From Pseudonocardia sp. MH-G8 (lineage in GTDB: Bacteria > Actinomycetota > Actinomycetes > Mycobacteriales > Pseudonocardiaceae): 64,000 bases of DNA. This document shows, piece by piece, positions 15,904 to 24,780 of the stretch. Both the position numbers and the translations under genes were made by a program. The DNA lies in assembly GCF_002262885.1 (NCBI RefSeq), contig NZ_NKYF01000026.1, positions 1 through 64,000 of the forward strand, given 5' to 3'. Position 1 is the first letter of the stretch, and the number at the start of each line of letters is the position of its first letter. A model generated the notes under the pieces. The model was not told the origin of the DNA. It was given only the letters and a program-made list of their open reading frames with translations, and did no database searches.

Positions 15904-16752
15904 TCAGGAGCTCTGCGCGTCCGGCCCGGCACGGTCGATCCGGTGCTGGCCGGTGTAGACGTTCATCGACTCGCCGCGGAGGAAGCCGACGAGGGTGACG
16001 CCGGCGTCGGCGGCGAGCTCCACGGCGAGCGACGACGGGGCCGACACCGCCGCGAGCACCGGAACGCCGGCCAGCACGGCCTTCTGCACCAGCTCGAACG
16101 ACGCCCGCCCGGACACCATGAGCAGGCAGCCCGAGGCCGGAACGCGGCGCTCGAGCAGGGCCCGGCCGAGGACCTTGTCGACCGCGTTGTGCCGCCCGAC
16201 GTCCTCACGGGCCACGAGCAGCTCGCCGTCCGCGGTGAACAGCCCCGCCGCGTGCAGGCCCCCGGTGGCCGCGAAGACCTTCTGCGCCGCTCGCAGCGTG
16301 TCGGGCAGCGTGCTCAGCACGGCGGGCGTGACGGTCACCGGGTCCGCGGCGGGCGGGAACCGGGTCTGCAGGCGCACGGCGTCGAGCGAGGCCTTGCCGC
16401 ACAGACCGCAGGACGACGTGGTGTAGACCGAGCGGGCGACGCCGGGCTCAGGCGGGGGCACGCCGGCGGCGAGCGCGACGTCCAGCACGTTGTAGGTGCG
16501 GCGGCCGTCCTCGCCCGCCGAGTCGCAGAAGCGGGCGGAGTGCACCTCGGTGGCGGCCCCGATCACGCCCTCGCCGAGCAGGAAGCCGTGGGCGAACTCG
16601 ACGTCGTGGCCGGGGGTGCGCATGGTGACGGCGAGCGAGGTGCCGTTCACACGCAGCTCGAGCGGTTCCTCCCCGGCTAGGGTGTCGGAGCGGCGGCGCG
16701 CCCCGGTGGCGGACAAGGTGAGCACCGGCCTGCGCACGGTGACGCGGCCCAC
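15904..16752 (-). CDS. fdhD: Formate dehydrogenase accessory sulfurtransferase FdhD
   Basis: 282-residue FdhD, which transfers sulfur to the bis-MGD cofactor of formate dehydrogenase. Hallmarks are EEPLELRVNG near residue 23, FAHGFLLGEGVI, the catalytic-cysteine motif SSCGLCGKASLD near 120, GGLHAAGLF, REDVGRHNAVDKVLG and VSGRASFELVQKA. The GTG at 16752 follows the stop of the preceding membrane-subunit gene by one base, so it is the last gene of the fdh operon. Co-occurrence with the selenocysteine-containing catalytic subunit makes the assignment firm. Confidence 0.93.
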   Translation of the reverse strand: MGRVTVRRPVLTLSATGARRRSDTLAGEEPLELRVNGTSLAVTMRTPGHDVEFAHGFLLGEGVIGAATEVHSARFCDSAGEDGRRTYNVLDVALAAGVPPPEPGVARSVYTTSSCGLCGKASLDAVRLQTRFPPAADPVTVTPAVLSTLPDTLRAAQKVFAATGGLHAAGLFTADGELLVAREDVGRHNAVDKVLGRALLERRVPASGCLLMVSGRASFELVQKAVLAGVPVLAAVSAPSSLAVELAADAGVTLVGFLRGESMNVYTGQHRIDRAGPDAQSS

Positions 16753-16753
16753 C

Positions 16754-17737
16754 TCAGCGCTCCTGCGCCGACAGCCGGCGCCGCTGGGGGACGACGGTGT
16801 CTCGTGGGTCGGCCGCAGAGGCCTTGCCGGCGAGGAAGACCCCGAACCGGGTGGCCAGCGACCCGGCCAGCAGCGCCGCACCGGACGCCGCGGCGACCCC
16901 GCGGTGCCGCCGCCCGGCCAGCGCGCCCACCGCGCCCAGAGTGGAGAGCACCCGGGCGGCCCGCATGAAGCGCCCGGCCCGGCCCGTCCGGTACTTCTCG
17001 CCGATCTCGCCCAGACGCCGCTCCATCAGCGCGCCCGCCGCGAGCTCCACGGCCGCGCCGGCCGCACCGAGCCGCGCGGCCGGCAGATTCTCGTCGACGG
17101 GAGAGCCGACCAGGCCCAGCCCACCCGCGGCGGACACGGCACTGCCGCCGAACACCACCGGCATCTCCCGATAGGCGTCGTGCCACGCGGGCACGGCCGT
17201 ATTCGTGATCAGCACGGCCGTGTAGGTCGTCATCGGGCCACCGAGCGCGGCGGCGCCGATGCCGGCCGCCCGGCCGAGCCGCGGGGCGATGCCGGTGAGC
17301 TCCGACGCGGCCGCGGCAGCGGTGAGCGCCGAGAACGGCGAGAGGATCCACGTCCCGACCGAGAGCGGGGACGTCACTTTGATCATCCGGAGCATGTTCA
17401 GGAAGCGGGCCGGCCGGTGCAGGTCGTGGATCAGGAAGCCGACGCCGGCGAGCGCACCGCCCGCGGCGCCCAGGCGTGCGGTGCGGGCCAGACCGGGACG
17501 GCCGGTGGTTGCGGCGAGCTCGGCCATCACCGCGGATGCCCCCGCCAGGCCCCCGCTGAAGAAGTAGGCGGGGACGTCGGGGACCTTCCACGTCGGGGGC
17601 TTGAGGACCGGCTTGCCGTAGTAGGACCGGAAGTCGGCAGGCGGAACTGCCGGCTCCTCGCCGCCCCCGCCCCCGCGCCTGCGCGGTGGCCGCCCGTCGC
17701 GGCGAGCGGGCGCGACCGCGTAGTCGTGGTGGGTCAC
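16754..17737 (-). CDS. NrfD-like membrane subunit of formate dehydrogenase
   Basis: 327-residue polytopic membrane protein of the NrfD/PsrC family, which anchors the complex and reduces quinone without heme. After a hydrophilic start rich in R and G come YYGKPVLKPPTWKVPDVPAYFF, FLIHDLHRPARFLNMLR, which includes the family's conserved acidic/His-Arg segment, SPLSVGTWIL, PMTTYTAVLITNTAVPAWHD, and eight or so hydrophobic stretches. The GTG start overlaps the stop of fdhB (GTGA). Using an NrfD-type anchor rather than a cytochrome b FdnI subunit means electrons would go from the iron-sulfur subunit directly to menaquinone (inference). Confidence 0.85.
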   Translation of the reverse strand: MTHHDYAVAPARRDGRPPRRRGGGGGEEPAVPPADFRSYYGKPVLKPPTWKVPDVPAYFFSGGLAGASAVMAELAATTGRPGLARTARLGAAGGALAGVGFLIHDLHRPARFLNMLRMIKVTSPLSVGTWILSPFSALTAAAAASELTGIAPRLGRAAGIGAAALGGPMTTYTAVLITNTAVPAWHDAYREMPVVFGGSAVSAAGGLGLVGSPVDENLPAARLGAAGAAVELAAGALMERRLGEIGEKYRTGRAGRFMRAARVLSTLGAVGALAGRRHRGVAAASGAALLAGSLATRFGVFLAGKASAADPRDTVVPQRRRLSAQER

Positions 17738-18651
17738 CGGCGGGCCCCCAGGAACGCCGCGGCCAGGGTGGCCACCACCCCCGCTGCCGCCACGGCGGCC
17801 TGTGTCCACATCGCCGGCAGGTCTCGGGTGGTCACGATCGGGTCCGGCGGCAGCCCATAGACCTCGGGCTCGTCGAGCAGTAGGAAGAACGCGCCGTCCC
17901 CGCCGACCCCGTCGGCCGGGTCGTGCCCGTAGAGCCGCGCCTGTGGCACCCCGGCTTCGTGCAGCGCGTCCACCCGCTGCGCAGCGCGCTCCCGCAGCTC
18001 GTCGAGCTCGCCGTACTGGATGGAGTCGGTCGGGCACGCCTTCGCGCAGGCCGGCTCCTGGCCCGCACCGAGCCGGTCGTAGCACAGGGTGCACTTCCAG
18101 GCCCGTCCGTCCTCGGGCCGGATGTCGATCACCCCGTACGGACAGGCCGGCACGCAGTAGCCGCAGCCGTTGCAGATGTCCTCCTGCACCACGACGGTGC
18201 CGAACTCCGTCCGGAACAGCGAGCCCGTGGGGCACACGTCCAGGCAGGCCGCGTGGGTGCAGTGCTTGCACACGTCGGAGGACATGAGCCAGCGGACCTC
18301 GCCCTCGTCCTCGAGCGCGCCCTGCGGGACCGACGGCATGCCGAGGTCGACGGCGTTCGACTTCTCCGTCGTCTGCTCGACGAACGCCACGTGCCGCCAG
18401 GTCGAGGCCCCCAGCCCTTCCGAGTTGTCGTAGGACATCCCGGTGAGGGAGCCGATCGGGTCCGATTGCTCGCTCTCGCTCGCCGGAGGGACGAGGTTCC
18501 ACTCCTTGCACGCCACCTCGCACGCCTTGCAGCCGATACAGACCGAGGTGTCGGTGAAGAAGCCCATGCGCGGCGGGTGCTCGGCGTAGCCCGCCTCGCC
18601 CGCCGGGTCGGCGAGGGGGGCCGCCAGGCGTTGATCGAGGCTGAAACTCAT
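17734..18651 (-). CDS. fdhB: Formate dehydrogenase iron-sulfur subunit
   Basis: 305-residue protein with four cysteine groups for four [4Fe-4S] clusters: CIGCKACEVACKEWN near residue 33, CKHCTHAACLDVCPTG, CNGCGYCVPACPYGVI, and CTLC with CAKACP. A single C-terminal hydrophobic helix (AAVAAAGVVATLAAAFLG) should anchor it to the membrane next to the NrfD subunit. The ATG at 18651 overlaps the fdhA stop (ATGA). It carries electrons from the molybdenum/tungsten subunit to the membrane. Length and cluster spacing match FdnH/FdoH-type subunits. Confidence 0.93.
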   Translation of the reverse strand: MSFSLDQRLAAPLADPAGEAGYAEHPPRMGFFTDTSVCIGCKACEVACKEWNLVPPASESEQSDPIGSLTGMSYDNSEGLGASTWRHVAFVEQTTEKSNAVDLGMPSVPQGALEDEGEVRWLMSSDVCKHCTHAACLDVCPTGSLFRTEFGTVVVQEDICNGCGYCVPACPYGVIDIRPEDGRAWKCTLCYDRLGAGQEPACAKACPTDSIQYGELDELRERAAQRVDALHEAGVPQARLYGHDPADGVGGDGAFFLLLDEPEVYGLPPDPIVTTRDLPAMWTQAAVAAAGVVATLAAAFLGARR

Positions 18652-21600
18652 GACGACGACCCTCCGTCGCTGATCGCTTCGGTTCCGGTCTCGGCCGTGA
18701 TCCCGGCCCGCTGCTGGTACTCCGCCACGAGCGCGCTGCGCGCCGGCCCGCGGGGCCGCCTGCCGGGGCGGATGTCGCAGGTGTCGGCCTTCGTGGGCTG
18801 GATGTGCACGTTCGGATCGAGCGCGATCGGCAGCAGCTCGTTGGCCGAGTCGCCGGTCGTGATCCCGTTGTCGCCCCAGTGGTAGGGCAACCCGATCTGG
18901 TGGATCGTGCGCCCGCCCGCGCGGATCGGCCGCATCCGCTCGGTCACGAGCACCCGGGCCTCGATCGCGCCGCGTGGGCTGACGATCGTGGCCCAGCCGG
19001 TGTGCTCGAGTCCGCGCTCGGCGGCGAGCGCGGGGGAGACCTCGCAGAAGAACTCCGGTTGCAGCTCCGAGAGGTAGGGCAGCCACCGGCTCATCCCCCC
19101 GGCGGTGTGGTGCTCGGTGAGCCGGTAGGTGGTGAACACGTACGGGAACACCTCCGCGCCCTGCTGGCCGCCGCTCGGGGCGTAGCGGTTGAGCCGGTGC
19201 GGGAACACCCGTCGCGCCGGGTTGGCCTGCTGCCCGTAGAGCGCGTTGGGCAGCGGCGACTCCTGCGGCTCGTAGTGCGTGGGCATCGGCCCGTCGGCGA
19301 GCCCGGCCGGCACGTACAGCCAGCCCCGGCCGTCGGCCTGCATGATGAACGGCTCCGCGCCGCCGATCGCGTCCTCGCGCTCAGCGTCCTCCGGCGCCCG
19401 GTAGTCGGGTGACTTCGTGGCCTGGAAGTCCGGGACGTCGTGCCCGACCCATTTCTCCTGCTCGGCGTCCCACCAGACGTAGGCCTTGCGCTCGCTCCAC
19501 GGCGTGCCGTCCCGGTCCGCGGACGCGCGGTTGTAGAGGAGGCGGCGGTTCATCGGCCACGCCCAACCCCACTCCGGGGCCACCCAGCTCTGCTCGCCAC
19601 CGGGCTTGCGGCGGGCGGGCTGGTTTGTCCCGTCCTTGTAGGAACCGCAGTAGATCCAGCAGCCGCAGCGCGTGGAGCCGTCCGCCTTCAGCGCGGTGTA
19701 GCCCGCGAGCGGGTTCCCGTCGGCGTCCCAGCCGTTGATCTCGGCGAGCACGGCCTCGGCATCCGGTTCGGCGAGCGGGCCTTCCGTCGGGTACTCCCAC
19801 GTGAGGTCGAGCAACGGCCGGTCGCGTTCGTCGGTGGAGCCGGCGAGCTTCTCCCGGATGATCCGGCCGAGGTGGTAGTAGAACCACAGCTCGCTGCGCT
19901 GGTCACCCTGCGGTTCCACCGCCTTGTGGTGCCACTGCAGCATGCGCTGAGTGTTGGTGAAGCTGCCGTCCTTCTCGACATGTGCCGCGGCCGGCAGGAA
20001 GAAGATCTCGGTGCCGATGTCCTCGGTGCGCAGCTCGCCGGACTCGATCTCCCGGCCCGACTTCCAGAAGGTGGCGCTCTCGATCATGTTGAAGTCGCGC
20101 ACCACCAGCCACTTCAGGTTGGCCAGGCCCACGACGTTCATCGTCGAGTTGGCCGTGCCTACAGCCGGATTCTCCCCGACGATGAAGTACCCCTCGCACT
20201 TCCCCTCGACCTGCTTGGCCACCGTGTCGTAGTTGGAGTGACCGCTGGTCAGGCGCGGCAGGTAGCCGAAGCAGTAGTCGTTGTCCGCGGTGGCCGCGTC
20301 GCCCCACCATGCCTTGAGGAGGCTGACGGTGTAGGCGTCCATGTTGCCCCAGTAGCCCTTGCTGCCCGCGCCGGTGGCGACGTAGCCCTGCAGGTCGAGG
20401 TGCTCGTGGGCGTGTGGCATCGGTAGGTAGCCGGGGAGGATGTTGAACAGCGTCGGGATGTCGGTGGAGCCCTGGATCGAGGCGTGGCCACGCAGCGCCA
20501 GGATCCCTCCGCCCGGCCGACCGATGTTGCCCAGCAGCAGCTGCAGGATCGCGGCCGTGCGGATGTACTGCACCCCGACGGTGTGATGGGTCCAGCCCAC
20601 GGCGTAGGCGAACGCGCTGGTGCGGTCGCGGCCGGAGTTGTTCGTGAGCGCCTCGGCGACGCGCAGGAACTCCTGCTCCGTGACGCCGCAGATGTCGGCG
20701 ACCTCGTCGGGGGTGTAGCGCGAGAAGTGCCGCTTGAGCACCTGGAAGACGCAGCGCGGGTGCTGCAGGCTGTCGTCCCGCTTCGGAACCCCGTGGAACG
20801 CGCCACCGCCACCGGCGCCAGAGGTCTCCATCTGCGAGGTCTCCTTGTTGCGTGCCCCCTCGTGCTCGCTCCCGTCACCGCCGGACTTCTGCTGGTCGCG
20901 CTGCCGTGTGGCCCACTGGTCCCGCTGCCCGGCCGCCGCAGCCACGTCGGCACCCTCGTACTGCCAGGTCTCGGGGTCGTAGTGCCGGCCGTCGGCGTCG
21001 AAACCGGAGAACACGCCGTCGAGATCCTCGGTGTCCTGGAAATCCTCCCGCAGGATCATCGGGGCGTTCGTGTAGGCGACGACGTACTCGCGGAACCACT
21101 TGTCGTGCGTCAGCGCGTAGTTGATCAATCCGCCGAGGAACGCGATGTCACTACCCGCACGCAGCGGCACGTGGATGTCGGCCAGCGCGCTGGTGCGGGT
21201 GAACCGCGGGTCGACGTGGATGATCGTGGCCCCGCGCGCCTTGGCCGCCATCACCCACTGGAACCCGACCGGATGGCACTCGGCCATGTTCGAGCCCTGG
21301 ATGACAATGCAGTCGGAGTTCTGCAGGTCCTGCTGGAACGTCGTGGCGCCGCCGCGACCGAAGCTGGTCCCCAGACCGGGGACGGTGGAGGAGTGTCAAA
21401 TACGGGCCTGGTTCTCGATCTCCACAGCGCCGAGGGCGGTGTAGAGCTTCTTCATCAGGTAGTTCTCTTCGTTGTCCAGGGTCGCCCCACCGAGGCTCGC
21501 GAACCCGAGGGTGCGGCGCAGCACCATGCCGTTCTCGTCCGTGTCCTGCCAGGTCCGCCGTCGGGTCTCGATGACGCGGTCGGCGATCATGTCCATCGCC

Positions 21601-21965
21601 CGGTCGAGGTCGAGGTCCTCCCACTCGGTGGCGTGCGGGCGCCGGTAGCGGACCTTGGTCTGCCGGGTCGGCGCGGTCACCAGCTGCTTGGACGCCGCGC
21701 CCTTCGGGCACAGCCGTCCCCGCGAGACCGGCGAGTCGGGGTCGCCCTCGATCTGCGTGACCCGCCCGTCGGAGACGTACACCTGCTGCCCGCACCCCAC
21801 CGCGCAGTAGGGACACACGGACTTGACGGTTCGCTCCGCGCTCGCGGTGCGGACGGGCAACTCGCGGCTGCGCTGCGACTTCGCTGCGGCGCCGCGCCCC
21901 AACGGATCTCGCGACGTCATCTGCCGATAGGCGGGCCAGCCCTCGATCCAGGTGCGCAGTCCCAT
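18648..21965 (-). CDS. fdhA: Formate dehydrogenase catalytic subunit, selenocysteine-containing
   Basis: 1105-residue molybdopterin oxidoreductase with an in-frame UGA at 21398-21396, read as selenocysteine. Upstream: the 4Fe-4S motif CPYCAVGC with a later CPKG cysteine, then ENQARI-(UGA)-HSSTVPGL, matching the Sec/Cys site of FdhF, FdnG and FdhA proteins. Downstream: GRGGATTFQQDLQNSDCIVIQGSNMAECHP, YAVGWTHHTVGVQ and C-terminal MGD-binding segments (HTGWATIV, QIGLPYHWGD, NELLPIALDPN). A bacterial SECIS hairpin follows the UGA. AGGAGGGGG precedes the ATG. There is no twin-arginine signal, so the enzyme is probably cytoplasmic. Conventional gene calling would split it at 21396 into two pieces. 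Confidence 0.93.
21367..21398 (-). promoter_or_regulatory. bSECIS element with UGA selenocysteine codon
   Basis: The UGA codon is at 21398-21396. Twelve bases later the mRNA forms GUCCCC-GGUCU-GGGGAC (21383 to 21367): a perfect 6-bp stem with a GGUCU apical loop. This closely parallels the E. coli fdhF/fdnG hairpins, whose apical loop also contains GGUCU and is bound by SelB. Confidence 0.85.
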
Positions 21966-22000
21966 CCGGCCCCCTCCTGAAGATCGTGCTCCCAGCCCTG

Positions 22001-22026
22001 GTACCCACCGGGGACCGCGACTATGC
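22001..22026 (-). promoter_or_regulatory. Sigma-B-type promoter candidate for the fdh operon
   Basis: On the minus strand, GCAT (22026-22023), 16-bp spacer, GGGTAC (22006-22001), 36 bp before the fdhA start. It suggests stress or stationary-phase control of formate dehydrogenase. Confidence 0.4.
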
Positions 22027-22221
22027 GCCTTGGAGCAGACACGTCATCAGGACACGGTGGCGCGCAGGATCCGGTCGTCGCCGGGCTGCGCGCCGCCCGG
22101 GCGCGGGTGGTCGCCCATCGCTTCCATACGACCGTCGCCGCCGCGAACATGCCTGCCTTTCCGATGAGCGTGCCGCAGCGGAATGCGCCTCCGGCGCGAG
22201 GCATTCTCGCCCCGAGGCGCC

Positions 22222-22246
22222 GTGTTGATCGGACGGCACGGGGTAC
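22222..22246 (+). promoter_or_regulatory. Sigma-B-type promoter candidate for the hemerythrin gene
   Basis: GTGT at 22222-22225, 15-bp spacer, GGGTAC at 22241-22246, 54 bp before the ATG at 22301. Confidence 0.5.
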
Positions 22247-22300
22247 GCCGCCGACGTCCCGGTCGTGCGTACCACCCCACCACGAAAGCGAGAGCGGAAG

Positions 22301-22861
22301 ATGACCCAAACCCGCAAGGACGTCGTAACAGTGCTCGTCGACGACCACCGCGCGGTCGAGCGCGTGTTCGGCGAACTCGAGAGCCGCGAGGGCACGCCCG
22401 AGCACCGCCGCGCGCTTGCCGATCACGTGATCGCCGAGCTGGTGAGGCACTCGGTGGCCGAGGAGCAGTACCTGTACCCGGCCGCCCGCAAGGCCCTCCC
22501 CGACGGCGACGAGCTCGCCGACCACGAGGTGTCCGAGCACTCCGAGGCCGAGCAGACGATGAAGGACCTCGACGGGCTCGACCCGACGGATCCGCGGTTC
22601 GACGAGCTGCTCGGCACGCTGATGAGCGAGATCCGCCACCACGTCCAGGACGAGGAGTCGGACCTCTTCCCGCGCCTGCAGGCGGCCTGCGACGAGGCAG
22701 AGCTGGTCGACCTGGGCGAGAAGATCGTCCGGGCGAAGGAGATCGCACCCACCCGGCCGCACCCTTCTGCGCCCAACACACCACCGGCCAACAAGATCCT
22801 CGGTCCGGGAGCGGGCCTGGTCGACAAGATGCGCGACAAGCTTAGCGGTCGCACGACCTGA
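22301..22861 (+). CDS. Hemerythrin HHE domain protein
   Basis: 186-residue four-helix-bundle protein with the histidine/glutamate pattern of cytoplasmic hemerythrins: VTVLVDDHRAVERVF (residues 9-23), ELVRHSVAEEQYLYP with its H/E pair, DHEVSEHSEAEQTM, and EIRHHVQDEESDLFP. These supply the di-iron ligands. The C-terminal tail (RPHPSAPNTPPANKIL, VDKMRDKLSG) resembles the linker in the hemerythrin/hydrolase fusion at 11102. Actinobacterial homologues have been linked to peroxide or redox stress, though the ligand is uncertain. A sigma-B-type promoter candidate is upstream. Confidence 0.9.
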   Translation: MTQTRKDVVTVLVDDHRAVERVFGELESREGTPEHRRALADHVIAELVRHSVAEEQYLYPAARKALPDGDELADHEVSEHSEAEQTMKDLDGLDPTDPRFDELLGTLMSEIRHHVQDEESDLFPRLQAACDEAELVDLGEKIVRAKEIAPTRPHPSAPNTPPANKILGPGAGLVDKMRDKLSGRTT

Positions 22862-23159
22862 TACCCCCACGCTGGCGCAAGCGGAGCGGATTCGCTCTCA
22901 CCGCGGTGTTGGTGGCCGGATCGGCGCGGTGTTCACGGCATCTGCGTCCTGCCGCTGCCCGACGTCGTCCGCTGGACGGCCTTGTGGGTGTGAACGACGG
23001 TGCGAGCCAGGACGGGATGCCGCGGCTTCCGTTCGGCAGCACCACACGCTCGAACAGGCCCCGAGCACCGCGAGAAGCAGCAGGAACGGACATCGTGCAG
23101 GGGACGCCCGTGCGGGATGCGGCAGGTTAGCTGAGGCGGCTGCCGGGCACCCGAAAGAA

Positions 23160-23375
23160 ATGCGGAAGCAGATGGAAGGCGACAACATCCAGCGTCGGCA
23201 GAAGGCCCGCGAGGCCCGAGCTGACGAAGGGGTGCCGGCGAGCCAGGCGCAAGTCACGCTGGGAGCATCGAAGGGGCGGGAGCACCTTCCGCACAAGGCG
23301 GACGAGGAAGAGCGGCAGCAGACCCAACGGGGTAAGCAGCGCTCCGACGTCGACAGAGGGCCGAAGAAGCGATAG
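23160..23375 (+). CDS. Small basic conserved actinobacterial protein
   Basis: 71-residue very hydrophilic protein: NIQRRQKAREARADEGVP, SQAQVTLGASKGREHLPHK and a charged tail ending GPKKR. The QVTLGASKQ-like core recurs in small actinobacterial proteins of unknown function. No hydrophobic segment; probably disordered or nucleic-acid associated given its charge. Start choice is uncertain: ATG at 23160 has only a weak purine-rich site, while a second ATG at 23172 has CGGAAG upstream. It stands alone between the hemerythrin and SDR genes. Confidence 0.55.
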   Translation: MRKQMEGDNIQRRQKAREARADEGVPASQAQVTLGASKGREHLPHKADEEERQQTQRGKQRSDVDRGPKKR

Positions 23376-23682
23376 GCCGAACGAGAGAGCGGCGCAAACA
23401 GGAGCAGCGCCAGCCGGACGAGGACTCATCGGACATTGGTGTGAGATGCCTAATCTGCGCTCGGCCTCGTCGGGCGCGGTATTCCTCGGGCAGCTCGCAG
23501 TCGGGGCGGCCGCGGCCCCGGCCAGCAAGGAACACAGGCTTGTGCTTCGACCAAGTCGTGGCGAGGTCCGCGCCGGCTCCGGCGTACGCGTGGTCTATGA
23601 CTCTGGATCGGGCGAGGTCAGCAGTCGCCTCGGTTACTGCGGGAAGCTCGGGGTAATCCGCGTGCTGGAGCCGGGGGTGGCG
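23376..23682. other. Intergenic stretch
   Basis: About 305 bases. An in-frame extension of the downstream SDR gene is open here, but it lacks family sequence and a ribosome-binding site. Nothing else is supported. Confidence 0.4.
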
Positions 23683-24687
23683 ATGCCGAGATCATTGGCC
23701 GAGCAGGTTGTCGTCGTCGTCGGCGCATCGAGCGGGATCGGCCGGGCCAGCGCACTCGCCTTCGCGCGACGCGGCGCCATGGTGGTTTGTGCCGCGCGGG
23801 GTGTGCGCGCCCTGGATACTGTCGTCGAGGAGATCACCGGCGCAGGTGGCGATGCGATCGCGGTGCCGACCGATGTCGCTGACGCTGCCGCGGTTCGCGC
23901 GCTCGCGACGAGGGCCGAGGACCGGTTCGGCAGGATCGACACCTGGGTCAACGTGGCCGCGGTGAGCGTGTTCGGGCGGGTCGAGGACATCACCGGCGAC
24001 GAGTTCGACCGGGTGATGCGAGTCAACTTCCTCGGTCATGTGCACGGGGTGCATGCGGCTCTGCCGGCCCTGCGTCGCGCGGGCGACGGCGGGATCATCG
24101 GTGTGTCGTCGGTGGAGGGGCTGCGCTCGTTCCCGCTGCAAGCGCCGTACGCGGCCAGCAAGTGTGCGTTGCGGGCGCTCTACGACGCGCTGCGTATGGA
24201 GCTCGCTCAGGAAGGCGCCCCGATCGCGGTGAGCACGATCCTGCCGGCCGCGATCGACACGCCGTTCTTCGAGCACGCTCGGAGCAAGTTGGGAGCGATG
24301 CCGAAGCCGCCGCCGCCGGTCTACGCCCCGGAGATCGTCGCCGATGCCATCGTGTACACCGCTGTGCGCCCGCGCCGCGAGGTGGTCATCGGTGACGCAG
24401 CGCTCGGTCTCGTCGCAGCTCAGCAGCTCTCGCCGGCGATGACCGATGTGTTCATGTCGATCCCGGTGTTCGGAGTGGCGAGGCCGGAGGCCGATCGGCC
24501 GGACAACGGGAGGGACAACCTCGACGCGCCGATGGACGGGCCGGGGCAGGTGCATGGGAGTTACGGCGGACCCACACTGAGCCACAGCCCGCTCACCGAG
24601 CTGCTGCAGCATCTCCCGAGCCCGGCCGAGGCCGTCAGCGGTGCGGCTCGCGCGCTGCGACGTGTACTCCCCACGTCAGACCGCTGA
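23683..24687 (+). CDS. Short-chain dehydrogenase/reductase
   Basis: 334-residue classical SDR. The NAD(P)-binding GASSGIGRA is near residue 14. Other motifs are CAARGVRAL after beta-2, PTDVAD, VNVAAVSVFG at the NNAG position, the catalytic serine in GVSSVEGLRS, and YAASKCALRALY with the YxxxK pair. An extension of about 90 residues after the Rossmann domain (ARPEADRPDNGRDNLDAP, LLQHLPSPAEA) is typical of a subgroup of actinobacterial SDRs. The arginine at the end of beta-2 favours NADP(H). Substrate is unknown. It converges on the SpoIIE-type phosphatase gene. Confidence 0.88.
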   Translation: MPRSLAEQVVVVVGASSGIGRASALAFARRGAMVVCAARGVRALDTVVEEITGAGGDAIAVPTDVADAAAVRALATRAEDRFGRIDTWVNVAAVSVFGRVEDITGDEFDRVMRVNFLGHVHGVHAALPALRRAGDGGIIGVSSVEGLRSFPLQAPYAASKCALRALYDALRMELAQEGAPIAVSTILPAAIDTPFFEHARSKLGAMPKPPPPVYAPEIVADAIVYTAVRPRREVVIGDAALGLVAAQQLSPAMTDVFMSIPVFGVARPEADRPDNGRDNLDAPMDGPGQVHGSYGGPTLSHSPLTELLQHLPSPAEAVSGAARALRRVLPTSDR

Positions 24688-24780
24688 GGAGTTTGTGCGC
24701 GCGACGCGTGCTTCGCCGGTGGGCCCCGTGCCGCGGTCGGCGCCCGCGTGGACGCTGACGGTCACCTTGCCCCCGGTCGT

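Larger units (their letters stand above)
21966..22300. other. Divergent intergenic region between fdhA and the hemerythrin gene
   Basis: Contains promoter candidates in both directions (22001-22026 minus, 22222-22246 plus). A hairpin-forming inverted repeat lies at 22181-22206: GCCTC/GAGGC with outer GAAT/ATTC arms. Confidence 0.5.

Noticed and set aside
21396..21398. fdhA read as a pseudogene broken by a stop codon
   Set aside because: The stop is UGA, sits at the Sec position, is followed by a bSECIS hairpin, and both sides are conserved without other damage.
20484..21980. Long plus-strand open frame (498 codons) opposite fdhA
   Set aside because: It is antisense to a well-supported formate dehydrogenase, has no domain, and reflects the absence of stops in very GC-rich DNA.
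22181..22206. Inverted repeat GAATGCGCCTC...GAGGCATTC as an operator or terminator
   Set aside because: Arms pair imperfectly and the position between divergent genes gives no clear role; noted but not called as a feature of its own.
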